Notes under the pieces: generated by a model
Seen by the model: only the letters and a program-made list of their open reading frames with translations
Databases searched by the model: none
What the model was told of the DNA's origin: nothing
Position numbers and translations under genes: made by a program
Shown: piece by piece, positions 30,843 through 41,761 of the stretch
Position numbering within the stretch: position 1 is the first letter of the stretch
Layout: each line of letters begins with the position of its first letter
Assembly (NCBI GenBank): GCA_036365145.1
Contig: JAEOAD010000018.1
Location: forward strand, 8,512,001-8,576,000
Source: Orientallactaga sibirica
Taxonomy: Eukaryota; Chordata; Mammalia; Rodentia; Dipodidae
Length of the DNA stretch: 64,000 nt
Direction of reading: 5' to 3'

Positions 30843-33800
30843 GCATGATGCTGGTATTTTTATTGCTATTGCATTACATCTATATACTGCTTTTGCTAGA
30901 ATTGCCATTTTCACAATATTTATTCTACCTATCAAGGAGATGTCTTTCCATCTTCTTAAGTCCTCCTCAACTTTTTTCTTCAGTTTTTAAAAAATGTTTT
31001 CATTATATATGTCTTTCATATCCTTGGTTAGTGTTATTTCAAGGTATTTAGGGTTTTTTGGTGCTATTGAAATGGGACAGCCTTGCTGATTTCTTTCTCC
31101 TGTTTTATTACTTGGGCTAGTACTTATAGTACTATGTTGAAGAGCAGTGGTGAGAGTGAGCACCCCTGTCCTGCTCCCGGTCCTCAGAGGGAACTATTTG
31201 AGTTTTACTCATATTAAGTATTATTTGAGCTTTAGGAGCTTTATATGTAGCCTTTATTGTGTTGAGATATAAGCCCTACATGCCTATTCTTTCCAGGGTT
31301 AAAAAAATTTTTTTATTGACAACTTCTATAGTTACATACAAAAAAACCCATGTTATTTCCCTCCCCTCCCCCATTCCCCTTTAGAATTCCATTCTCCATC
31401 ATATCCCCTCCCTCTCTTCATTAGTCTCTCTTTTAACTTGATGTCATCATCTTTTCCTTCTATTATGAGGGTCTTGCGATGGTATTGCTAAGCACTGCAA
31501 TGTCATGGATATCGAGGCCAATTTCTATCTGGACAGTTGCATTGTAAGGATTCGTACCCTTCCTTTGGCTCTTACATTCTTTCCACCCCTCTTCTGCAAT
31601 GGGCCCTGAGCCTTGGATGGTGTGACAGAGATGTTTCAGTGCTGGACACTCCTCCATCCCTTCTTCTCAGCAGTATGTTGCCTTTTGGGTCATCCCAGTG
31701 GTCATTGCCATCTGAAAAGAGAAGTTTCTCTAACCAGAAGTGAGAGTAGCATTAATATGTGAATATGAACATTAATTGTAGTGCTTTCAGGGCAGCTTGG
31801 TAAGAATAATATATACATTTAGCTAGACAAGAGTGGGCTTTATACCCCTAAGGCTCATGACCTCCCCTGCCATAGACTTTTGCTTAGTTTTTTCGGTACC
31901 AGGCATGTATTCCCTCCCATAGACAGGGCCTTCAGTCCAATTATGGAGCAGTTGGTTTCCCCAAGAGCAGACATGCCACTATTGCACCAGTTCAGTCATT
32001 GGGCCTGTCTGGCCAAACTTGAATATTCAGTGTCCACTGTTTCACTGCTGATGACTTCTGTCTCCCATATGGTCACCAGTACATATGGGCTTGGTGGTGC
32101 ACACCCTTAATATTTCCAGGGCTTTGATCATGAAATGGTGTTGTATTTTGTCAAAGGCCTTCCCTACATCAAATGAGATGATCATGTGGTTCTTATGTAT
32201 AAGTTTATTTATGTGGTGTATTACATTGACTGATTTCCTTAAGTTAAACCATCCTTGCATTCCTGGGTGGAAGCCTACTTGATCAAGGTAGATAATGCTT
32301 TTTGATGTGTTGTTGAATTTGGTTTGCAAGGATTTTGTTCAGGATCTTTGCATCTAAGTTCATTAGGGATATAGGCCTATAGTTATCTTTCCTTGTTGCA
32401 TCTCTGTCTAGTTTTGGTATTAGAGTGATGCTAGCTTCATAAAAGGAGTTTGGGATGATGCCTTGGTCTCTGATTATGTGAAACAGTTTGAGAAAAATTG
32501 GTTTCAGTTCTTCAATGGAGGTTTGATAGAATTTGGCTGAGAATCCATCCAGTCCTGGACTTTTATTTTTGGGGAGGTTTTTGATTACCTGTTCCATGTT
32601 CACAGCTGTGATACGTTTGTGTAGGAGATTGATCTGCTCTGAGTTTACTTTTGGTAGATGGTATATGCCTAGGAATTCATCCATTTCTTTGAGACTATCC
32701 AATTTTGTGGAGTAGAGGTTTTGGAAGAGATTTGGTGATACTTCCAATTTCACTGATATCTGTTGTGATCTCTTCATTTTCATTTCTGATTTTGTTAATT
32801 TGAGACTTCTTTTTTATTTGCTTGATCAGTCTGGCCAGGGGTTTATCAATCTTGTTTATTTTTTGAAAGAACCAGCTCTTCATTTCATCATTTTTAAAAA
32901 TTGTTTTCTTCTTTTCCAATTCATTAATTTCTGCTCTGATCTTGATAATTTCTTTCTATCTGGAGCTCTTTGGGTTGGATTCTTCTGGGTTTTCCAGTGG
33001 CTTTAGGTGGACAGTCAGGTTATTAATTTGGATCTTTCTGTCTTTGTAATGAAGGCATTTAGGGCTATGGATTTTCCCCTTGTGACTGCCTTTATTGTGT
33101 CCCATAAGTTCTGGTAGGTTGTGTATTCATTATCATTCAATTCTAGGAATTTTACAATTACTTTTTTGATTTCTTCCACCATCCATTCATTGTTTAAAAG
33201 TGTATTTTTCAGTCTCCAGAAGCTGGTGGATTTCTTGACATGTCTCTTGTTAATTTCTAGCTTTAAAGCATTGTGGTCTGACATAATGCAGGAAGTTACT
33301 TCAATTTTCCTGACTTTATGGAGGCACGCTTTATGACCCAATATATGGTCAGTTTTGGAGAAAGTTCCATGGGCTGCTGAGAAGAATGTGTATTCTTTAA
33401 AGTTGGGGTGAACAGTTCTGTAGATATCAAATAGGTCTAGTTGATCTATGATTTTGTTGAGCTCTATTACATTCCTGTTGATTTTCTGCTAGGTTGATCT
33501 GTCTATTGATTATAGTGGAGTATTGAAGTCTACTATTATGGTTTCTGTTTTATTACCAAGTAGATTTTGTTTTATAAGCTGTGGTGCACCTGTATTCATA
33601 CAATAGAGTTATGATTGTGATATGCTGTTATTGGGTCATTCCCTGGATGAGTAAGAAGCAGCCTTCTTTGTCCTTTTTGATTACCTTTGGTTTGAAGTCT
33701 ATTTTATCAGATATTAATGTAGCAATACCCACTTGTTTTTTATGTCAATTTTCTTGGAATATCATTTTCCAACCTTTCACCCTGAGGAGATGTCTATCTT

Positions 33801-33945
33801 TAGTGGTGAGGTGAGTTTCTTGAAGAAAGCAGATAGAAGGGTCCAGTGTTTTGATCCATCCTGATAACCTGTTTCTTTTGATGGGTGAGTTAAGACCATT
33901 AATATTTAAGGTTATTACTGATGAGGTGTTTTATGGGTCTGGTGC
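30843..33945 (-). pseudogene. L1 ORF2 (endonuclease-RT), broken
   Basis: ORF2 protein of L1 provides endonuclease and reverse transcriptase for target-primed insertion. On the minus strand the N-terminal endonuclease lies at about 33,945-33,250. The RT entry region, with the N-Y-R-P-I-S-L motif (about 32,350-32,370) and F-D-x-x-x-A-F-D (about 32,155-32,180), follows. It is split by another L1 at 31,299-32,106 and continues to 30,843. The region that would hold the L/F-A-D-D catalytic box and the C-terminus is deleted. Numerous stops are present. Confidence 0.85.
31299..32106 (-). mobile_element. 5'-truncated L1 inserted into L1 ORF2
   Basis: An L1 3' UTR with its poly-A tail at the left (plus-strand T run at about 31,301-31,316). 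It is flanked by an imperfect duplication of about 14 bases: TATTCTTTCCAGGG (31,285-31,298) and TAATATTTCCAGGG (32,107-32,120). The last 25 or so bases at its truncated 5' end (about 32,089-32,109, gggcttggtggtgcacaccc) look like the start of a B1 in the opposite orientation. Confidence 0.75.
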
Positions 33946-34082
33946 TTTCTTGTGTTTTGTACTATTTTGAGCCTGGTCTACTTTGGTTATTGTGATCTTC
34001 TCCTTGTTGGCTCTTGAGCTTGGTTGTTTGACTGTCCTGTGTGGAGTATTCCTCAAATAGTCTCTGTAGGTTTTCCTTTGGT

Positions 34083-35115
34083 TCATATAATCATAGAGTT
34101 GACATTTTTCATGGACAGTTTTCCTTCACCATCTGTTATGAGGGATACGTTTGCTGGGTAGAGTAACTTGGGTTGGAAGTCATAGTGTTTTAGGCTTTGA
34201 AGTGCTCTATTCCAGGTCATTCTGGCTTTCAGGGTTTCCATTGAGAAATCTGATAAAATTCTGTTGGGATTGCCTTTGTATGTTGTGAATTGCTCCTCTC
34301 TTGCTGCTTTTAAAACTCTCTCTTTGTTTACATTGTTAAGAGTTTTAACTATGATGTGTCTTGGAGAGTTTCTTGGAGTGTTCTGTGGGCTTCTTGTATC
34401 TAGATGGATCTCTCTTTTAGTGATTTGGAAAATTTTCTTCAATATTTCTGTTGAATATGCTCTCTATGCCTCTTGCCTTGATTTCCTCTCCTTCTGGTAT
34501 ACCGATGATCTGGATGTTTTACCAGGCCCACAGTTCCCGCATATTCTGTTCACTTGATTTTTTTAACTTAGCAAAGTTTTTGGCCTCCTGATCAATTTCT
34601 TCTTTCTTGTCTTCCAGGTCATAGGTTCTGTCTTCCGCATGAGTAACTCTGTTTGTGAGGGGTTCTAGAGAGGCTTTAACAATTTACATTTGATTTTTTT
34701 CTGTTGTGTTATTTTGCATCATGTCCATTTCTTTTTTGAGGTATGATTTCAGTTTGAGTTTGGATTTTCTTGATGCTTCCTGGAGTTCATTCTTGAATTT
34801 GATTAAGTTTTCATTAAATTTAACCAACTGGTTGTTGAGATCTTCCATTTCTTGACTTACCTTCAATTTATTCATATCTCTTTGGAGGGTTTTAACATTT
34901 CCTTCAATCAAGTTAATCCTACTGTCAAAAGCTGAACACTCTAGCAGATGATTCTGTCCAATTTCATTGATACTATTGTTGGTTCTTTGATGGTTTGCTT
35001 TCAGTTCAGTGATTTTTTGATCAGGATCTCATTGGTTACTGTGCTTTTGGGGGGGGTTAGTTTCTGTTGATTTCTCTGTGATCTCATTGGAGGCTTCCAT
35101 TATAGTACTAGGCAT
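34083..35115 (-). pseudogene. L1 ORF1 (RNA-binding chaperone), broken
   Basis: ORF1 protein of L1 is a trimeric nucleic-acid chaperone that packages L1 RNA in the cytoplasm. On the minus strand the start is at 35,113-35,115 (Met-Pro-Ser-Thr). A stop about 25 codons later breaks the N-terminus. A coiled-coil segment rich in Leu, Lys, Glu and Asn is readable at 34,911-34,684. The RNA-binding and C-terminal domain follows at 34,442-34,083, with Y-K-G-x-P/N-x-R and L-Y-P-A patterns. Stops and a gap between the two halves (34,450-34,680) make it inactive. Confidence 0.85.
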
Positions 35116-35870
35116 CTATGGTGGTGATCTCTCAGTTTTCTGACTTTTGTTGGCTTTTTTTGTGTTGTTGTCTACTCATTTTAGGAAGACTCTATTTTAT
35201 TGAAGAGGAATCAAGTTTTTGTCCTTTGGCCCATGCACCCTTTGACTCAGGTAAACAGCGATGTTGGAACTCAGTGGCCAATAAGGATACCAGAACAAAA
35301 GGCTTTATTCCACAGCTTACACAGGGACCAGGCCTCCCCAAGCAAGGCACAATGGGACCTACCAGGACCAGGGGATTGGGAGGATCAAGGGAACAGGGAT
35401 CTGGCCTACTTACTCTGTGCTATGTCCTCCAGCACATAGACCTACTTAGGGAACTTGGACCAGGTAGATGGGAGGAGCCAGGAAACAGGGATCTGGCCTA
35501 CTCACTCCCCAATCCTGGGCCCACCTGCACATTATATATGTAGGGAACCCAGACAAGGGAGGTAGGAGGATCCTGGAAACCATGGTCTGGCCTACTCACT
35601 CCAGACCACCATGCCTGCCCATCTGCACACAGGCAGGGAACTGAGATGGGGGTGGGGGGGTGGGATGAGCCAGGAAACAGGGGTTTGTCCTATTCACTCC
35701 AGACCACTGCACCTGCCCATACACTCAGACCAGGGAGGTGGGAGGAGCCCAGAAACATGGGTCTGGCCTGCTCACTCCAGACTTCCATGCCTGCCCTCAC
35801 ACTGTCCCAGTAGGCAACCTAGACCGGGGAGGGCTTTGTATTCTTGATGTATAGATGTACCTGGTTCTCT
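35116..35870 (-). repeat. L1 5' UTR with tandem repeats of about 95 bases
   Basis: Upstream of ORF1 the sequence becomes GC-richer and shows about five imperfect tandem units between about 35,370 and 35,830. Each unit has an element like ggga-ggagccaggaaacag, then tctggcctactcactc, then a cytosine-rich spacer. Successive copies begin near 35,370, 35,465, 35,545, 35,640 and 35,730. Rodent L1 5' UTRs often consist of repeated promoter monomers, and this position fits. Confidence 0.7.
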
Positions 35871-36171
35871 CCAGCATTCTCACCATCTCAGGGGTAGAAC
35901 AGATTCCCCAATCAGAAGTGAGAGCAGTTTGACTTAAAAGGGGATAAACCTAATTATTAGAGTGATTTATTGATATGAATATCCACTCTTTTTAGATAAA
36001 TAGGAATGGAGGTTCTCTCTGGGGCCAATTTGTTCCTTGTCATATGGAATCTGGCTTGATTCCCAGAGACAGACATGAGTTCACCCCTACTAAGTGGGTC
36101 TCATGTCCAATCCATAAGTAATTGGTTACCCTCATCAACTGTGTGCCAATATTGCACAAGTGTGTACTTCT
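35871..36171 (-). mobile_element. L1 3' UTR piece, antisense
   Basis: Antisense L1 3' UTR: agattccccaatcagaagtg near 35,910, the counterpart of the sense block near 36,690-36,730, and a gtgccaatattgcacaagtg block near 36,145. Confidence 0.65.
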
Positions 36172-36290
36172 TAATTTTTTAAATTTTTATTTATTTGCAA
36201 GGAGAGAGAGAGAGAGAGAGAGAGACACAGAGACAGAGAGAGCATAGAGAGAAAGAAGGACAGAGGGAGGGGGAATGGGCACTAGACAGA
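36172..36290 (-). mobile_element. DIP-like SINE tail / GA-rich repeat
   Basis: atttatttgcaaggagagag followed by a (GA)n stretch and GGGAATGGGC: the 3' tail of an antisense DIP-like SINE without its tRNA-like head. Confidence 0.6.
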
Positions 36291-37225
36291 ACATGGAGCA
36301 CCTAGCTGGAATATGGAAGAAAATCAGTCCCCAGACATTTAGCTTGTCTAGAGCCAGAAGGTGCTACATGAGTGACTGGGGGAAAATGGAAACATTTGTC
36401 CAAGCAACTAGTGGTCTAAGCTACTCAACAGAAAACAACCTGAAGTGATGCTCACCCAAGTGCAATAGTGGCACACAGCCAGGGTGGGTAACCAACTGCT
36501 CTTGAATTGGCTAATGGATCCACTGAGTGGAATGGAACCCATAGCTAGAACTGGGAAACAAGTCAGAATCATATCCAAAAAATGAGTTCACTCTCCAATA
36601 TCAAGCTCCCACCAATCTTGGGCTACAAGAGGGCCTACACCTATTAAATTCCCTCTAAACTAATAATGGTTACCCCATTTATCTGGTGCTGACTTCACTC
36701 TCCATTGGAAAATCTGCTTCTCTTTTTCAGATGGATGTAGATCCTGAGGAAAGAATCAGCCCATTGCATCCCACCAGGACCCCAGCTGAGACCATAGAGT
36801 AATTGGGGAAATGAGCAAGAGACCTTTTTGGTGAACCTGGTATCAGAAGAAGGGTGAAGGAGATAGAGCCAAAGAACACTCAACTCCTACCAAACCAAAG
36901 ATCCAGTGACACAGGGGGTCTCAAGACCTCACCACTGAAGTAGACCTAAAACAAACCCAACATGGATAAGGGAAATTCGTGAAAGAGGGGGCAGAAAGAT
37001 TGTTAGAGCCACAAGTTGGGACACTATGCACAGGGACATTGCCTCTTCCCCATAACTGATTGATACCCCCACTATGAACTATCCACAATACACATGGAGA
37101 TAACTGACATACCTAACAAGGAGGTTCCCTTCAGAGGGGGGAGGACAGGGAGGAGGCTAAGGATGGTACCAATGTGTGCTGTTTACACAGTGAGTATGTA
37201 CATAATTAATAAATAAAAAAAAGAA
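36291..37225 (+). mobile_element. L1 3' UTR, sense, with poly-A
   Basis: Sense L1 3' UTR: the blocks gtgcaatagtggcacacagc near 36,461 and acttcactctccattggaaa near 36,691 recur in the other copies. It ends in AATAAATAAAAAAAAG near 37,207-37,222. Confidence 0.75.
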
Positions 37226-37229
37226 AAGA

Positions 37230-37780
37230 AAATTTAAATACCTTGGGAAAATGCTAACCAAGAATGTGAAACAATTATATAATGGTGAAAATGGCAATTC
37301 TACCAAAAGCAATATACAGGTTTAATGCAATTCCAATAAAATTACAAGCATCTTTCTTAACAGAGATTGAAAGAATGATCTCAAAATTCATATGGAATTG
37401 CAGAAGGCATTGGATATCCAAACATAACCTCAGCAAAAAAAAAAAAAGCCACCTCTGGAGGTATCACCATAGCCTAACTAAGGCTATATTTCAAAGCCAT
37501 AATAGCAAACACATCATGGTACTGGCATAAGAATAGACACATAGACCAACGGAACAGAGTTGAAGACCCAGACCTTAGGTCAAGTAACTACAGCTACTTA
37601 ATCTTTGACAAAGCTACCAGTAATGTAAACTGGAGAAAACATAGCATCTTTAACAAATGATGCTGGACAAATTGAATGACCATATGTAGAAAAATAAAAT
37701 TAGACCCACTTATATATCCATACTCAAAAATCAAGTCCAAATGGATTAAAGACCTCAATATAAGACCTGAAAATCTTCCC
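37230..37780 (+). pseudogene. L1 ORF2 C-terminal part, sense
   Basis: Translated in sense it gives the conserved post-RT region of L1 ORF2 (V-K-M-A-I-L-P-K near 37,282, F-I-W-N near 37,390). An A-run (37,435-37,446) and stops break it. The endonuclease and RT are missing. Confidence 0.82.
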
Positions 37781-38510
37781 TAGCTACAGATGTTTAGACT
37801 TGCATGTGAGTTGGAATAAAACTTGGTAGCAGAGGCCAGTAAGCTGAAAGGAGCTACAAGGGAGGGAGGAGTGGGGAGGTCTTAAGGGGATGGTAATATA
37901 TATATGTAGAATAACATATTACTGTGAGTGGAGAGGCCTGAGTGAGGTTAGGGGAAGAAATTGAGTAAAGGAAGGGTGGGGGGAGGGCTAATCAAAATCT
38001 GAGAGGGTATGAATAAGTCATATGGTAACCTACTTTTTTTGCACAATGGTGCACCAGAAGACATAGATTGTTACTAGAACATTTTAGAACATTAGTCAGA
38101 GATGGGATACCTTTTAGTGAGTTGTTGGCCAGGGAGGTCACTGAAGCCCCCAAAACATTACAGGCCATCGCTGAGGTTCTTGGTTTCCCACCAGGAACAA
38201 TTGTTAAGAGTCTGTTGCTTAAGACTCCACAGGCTTGGGCTGCAGAGATGTCTTGTTGGAGCTGAGCTTAAAACCTCCTCCCTATAGACCACCTGACAGA
38301 AATCTGGAAAAAGCTATGCAGCATGAAGCTCCATGGGAGAGAGAGAAGTCATCAGTGGAAATAAACAACAGTGGACACTGCTTCTTAACTTTGGGCAGCC
38401 CTGCTAAATGATCCAATGGGTACAAGAGAGACTGATTGCTCATCTCCACAATTCCTCTGTGGTTTAAGATGGGGCTAGGCTGAAGTGCAATGGGTAGTTT
38501 ATCTCCTCAG
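37781..38510 (+). mobile_element. L1 3' UTR, sense
   Basis: G-rich, then a block shared in reverse complement with 51,690-51,730 and 53,130-53,165 (ccccaaaacattacaggcc near 38,148). No poly-A is seen before the orientation flips at about 38,510. Confidence 0.65.
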
Positions 38511-39425
38511 GTCTCCCTACCATCTGAAAGAGAGAAACAGATTCTCCAATGGAAAGTGAAGTCAGCACAGATTAAATGGGACAAGTGTTATTGATTTAGA
38601 GATGATTTGATGGATGGATTCCCTCTTTTAGCCCATGATTAGTGGGAACTTAATATTTGAGACAATAATCATTGTCTGAATGTGATTCTGACCTGTTTTC
38701 CAGTTCCAGATATGTGTTCATTGCCACTGAGTTGGTCTCTTAGCCAATCAGAAAGCTATTGGTTCCAACAAGGCTATGTGCCACTATTTCACTTGTGTGT
38801 ACATTACATCAGGGTGTTTGCTTCTGAGTGGCTTTAACCCCCATGTTGCTTGGACAGTTGTTCGCCACTTTCCCCCAGTAGATCATGTAGCACCTTCCAG
38901 CACTAAGTGGGCTGTCTGGTGTATGGATCTCTTCCCGATTCCCGCCAGGTCTCTCTGTGTTCCAAGCTGACAACATATGGTGTCTCCAGCAGTAGGGTCT
39001 TACCATTTTCCTGGGGGGTGGTAATCAAATGCTTTGACAGAAGTCAGTCTTGTTTTAGGGACCTTGTAGGTCTCTTGGATCAAAGCTCATTGTTGGTGGT
39101 AACTGCATCCTGGTACTGGGAGTTACAGGCCAGAGACCAGAAAAAAAAAAAACAACAAAAATTTTAGGTTAAGCTTCATCCCACCCTCTCCAGGGCCCTT
39201 CTTTTCAGGTGTTCCCCCCATGATCCTGTTGAGGGTTCAAACTTTTAGTCTATCTTCAAGGATAAAGGTTTCTATGATACCAGGTTATCTTGGATTTAGT
39301 TTTATGTCCCCACCCTCCCCTCCCATTAAGCCCTTCCCTCCCTATTATCTGGGCCTTGAGTTGCCTACCCAGTATGTCAGCAATGTGGGCTTATCCAGGC
39401 TAGGAACCACAGATGAGTGAGACCT
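38511..39425 (-). mobile_element. L1 3' UTR, antisense
   Basis: Antisense 3' UTR blocks (agattctccaatggaaagtg near 38,541, attggttcc near 38,758). Continuous with the ORF2 C-terminus to its right. Confidence 0.7.
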
Positions 39426-39925
39426 GAGGCATTTGTCTTTCTGTTATTGTGTGAGTTTGCTGAATATGATCTGTTCCAAGTCCAACCATTCATTTTTCTA
39501 CAAACTTCATTGTGTCATTTTTTTCTTACTATTCAGTAGAATTCCATTGTGTAAATGTACCACAACTTGGTTATCCATTCACTCAATGATGGGCACCTGG
39601 ATTGATTCCAGTTCTTAGCTATTATGAATTGAGCAGCTATAAACATAATTGATCAAATATCTCTGTAGTGAAGCATGGAACATTTAGGGCAAATGCCCAG
39701 TAAGGGAATGACTAGGTCTGTTGGCAGCTCTGTATTCATCCTTTTCAGGAGTCTCCATATAGATTTCCACAGTTGTTGTACAAGCTTACAATCCTACCAA
39801 CAGCGAATGAGGATTCCTATTTCTCCACATCCTTGCCAACACTTGTTGTCATTTGATTTTTTTAATGATTGCCATTCTTACTAGAGTAAGGTGGATTACA
39901 GACTTCAATATAAGACTGGAAAACA
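39426..39925 (-). pseudogene. L1 ORF2 C-terminal end, antisense
   Basis: Reverse-complement translation gives the well-known L1 ORF2 C-terminal region, with N-G-I-L-L near 39,540 and a W-M-D-N box near 39,575. Several stops. The last 40 or so bases (about 39,885-39,925) instead match sense ORF2 sequence seen at 37,738-37,770, so the copy ends in a second flip of orientation. Confidence 0.78.
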
Positions 39926-40140
39926 TTTTTTGATCTTTTTCCTTTGTTTCCAATGCTTATCTTCCTTTAGGAAAAAGTGTCCTGCTAAATCACCTCTATC
40001 TCTATTATCCTGAGCCACATTCAAAGATGATATGTCTTGAGCAACCAGTTCAAATGCCTGCATAATTTGGCTCTTATTTAAAGAGAAAGAATGAATTAGA
40101 TGGGTGCTGATTGGTTTGAAAAGGAGAAAAGGGGATGACA
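39926..40140. other. Spacer, no gene seen
   Basis: No repeat or coding sequence recognised. Confidence 0.5.
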
Positions 40141-40265
40141 CTTTTTGAGTTCATCCCAGGCTGACCTGGAGTCACTCTGTAGTTCAAGGCTGCCTTGAGC
40201 TCACTGAAATCCACTATCCTCTAGCTCTGAGTGCTGGGATTAAAGGCATGTACTTTCACCTGGCT
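40141..40265 (-). mobile_element. B1 SINE, old
   Basis: Antisense B1 (cccaggctgacctggagtc...tgggattaaaggcatg), more diverged than the others and with a short tail. Confidence 0.8.
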
Positions 40266-40527
40266 AGAATTCATATTTTGTACCAGATTCATTTTGGACA
40301 CTGCATTTGCTTCATTCTGTCAGTATCCTGTTGCTTGTTATCATCACTCCCATTTCACAAGTGAGAGAGTGAGGGACTGTGGGTTCTTCCTTCAGATTAT
40401 CCAGAGTCTAGGTGGAAATCAGGTGTTGTTTCTCAGTTCCTAAGGGAAAGATTTCAGTGCAAGTGACATCTTTGAGGAACATATTTGCTATGTTTTCCAC
40501 CCTCTTAGTTCTAAATACACCCTTCAA

Positions 40528-41372
40528 GATACGCACTAGCTACTGGGGGACAATGGTTACCAACAGCTGTGAATAAGTAGAGACCATGCAAGCTACAAAA
40601 TTAACCAGCCAGGCAGAACTCCACAGTTGTGCAATAGTGGCACATGGCCTTTGCAGGTAACCAACTGCTGTCTGTTTGGACAGGAGGCCCACTCTGCAGG
40701 AGAGAACTCTTATCTGGTACTGTGAACTAAGTCCGAATCCCTTGGACAGGAAACTCATAGACTTCAGAGAGAAGCCCCCATAAGAAGAATGGACACACAC
40801 ACACCAAAAAGTTTCCCAAATAGCTACACATATCCCCTTCAGTTGGAGAATCTGTTTTATTTTACATGTGGCAGAGAAAACTGAGGAGATCCAATATCTA
40901 CTAACAGGACAAGAAAAGTTAACTGACTGCCTACCAGACTTGTCACCTCTACTACATCTGCTGGGACCAGGAGACATTGCAGAGGAAGTCTAACAGGAAT
41001 AATGCTCTCACTGGTAGCTTGACAACCAGCTTCAAGGCGATGGTGATAGACAGTGTGGTCAATCAAAACTCATCAAAACAGATATCCAGAGGCTACAGAG
41101 AACTCAGTACTAACTCAGAGAGCTAATAGGCTTGATAAAGCTCAGGAAACATTGCAGAAAGGGTTAGAGTAGTGAAGAAGATTGTAAGAGCCACAGAGTG
41201 GGTAGGAATATTGTGAGGGACAGTCCCCCCACTATTCCACAGAGACTGACCGAGGCCTTCATGACCCCATAGTGAATACTGTAACCCCACTGATGAGGAC
41301 CCCTAGGGAAATGGGAGTGGGAAAGAGGGGATAAAAAGTATAATCTTTTATAAGAATGAATAAAATATTTTA
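40528..41372 (+). mobile_element. L1 3' UTR, sense
   Basis: Sense 3' UTR copy with ttgtgcaatagtggcacatg near 40,626 and gtaaccaactgctg near 40,657. Its 3' part is the counterpart of the antisense copy at 53,330-53,600. It ends in AATAAAATATTTTAAAAAG near 41,358. Confidence 0.75.
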
Positions 41373-41447
41373 AAAAGATATGCACAGTGATGGACAAAGT
41401 GATTCCTTGAAATATTCTCATTTAAAGTGAGCACAATGCTAAAATTT

Positions 41448-41467
41448 CTCAGTAGAGGGCGCTGGAG
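41448..41467 (+). promoter_or_regulatory. CTCF-like motif
   Basis: The sequence cagtagagggcgctgg agrees with the core of the CTCF consensus (C-A-S-Y-A-G-R-G-G-G-C-G-C). It lies in non-repeat DNA. Motif agreement only. Confidence 0.4.
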
Positions 41468-41585
41468 GGCTGTGCTGCAGGTGCCCACGTTTTCTGTGCC
41501 ATGGAGCTCAGCAGCGTGAATGAAGAAGCTCAACCAGAATGTGCTTCTACCGTTACAATGCAGCCTTAGCTCGAGGATAACTTTT

Positions 41586-41748
41586 CTTTTTGTTTTGTTT
41601 TGTTTTGTTTTTGAGGTAGAGTCTCACTCTAGCCCAGGCTGACCTGGAATTCACTCTGTAGACTCAGGGTGGCCACGAACTCATGACAATCCTCCTACCT
41701 CTGCCTCCCCAGTGCTGGGATTAAAGGCGTGCACCACCACGCCAGGCT
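41586..41748 (-). mobile_element. B1 SINE
   Basis: Antisense B1 with a (TTTTG)n head. It is flanked by a perfect 13-base duplication GAGGATAACTTTT (41,573-41,585 and 41,749-41,761). Confidence 0.95.
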
Positions 41749-41761
41749 GAGGATAACTTTT

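Larger units (their letters stand above)
29795..35870 (-). mobile_element. L1 element, minus strand, with nested insertions
   Basis: One minus-strand L1 read right to left: 5' UTR (about 35,870-35,116), ORF1 (35,115-34,083), ORF2 N-terminal endonuclease and part of RT (33,945-32,107 and 31,298-30,843), then a 3' UTR (about 30,810-29,795). ORF2 lacks its C-terminal part: the sequence jumps from RT to the 3' UTR at about 30,811-30,843, where a B1 scrap sits. It was later invaded by a class II solo LTR (30,080-30,732) and another L1 (31,299-32,106). Confidence 0.85.

Noticed and set aside
35118..35543. Plus-strand frame of 141 codons
   Set aside because: It is antisense to the L1 5' UTR and runs through its tandem repeats; no protein character.
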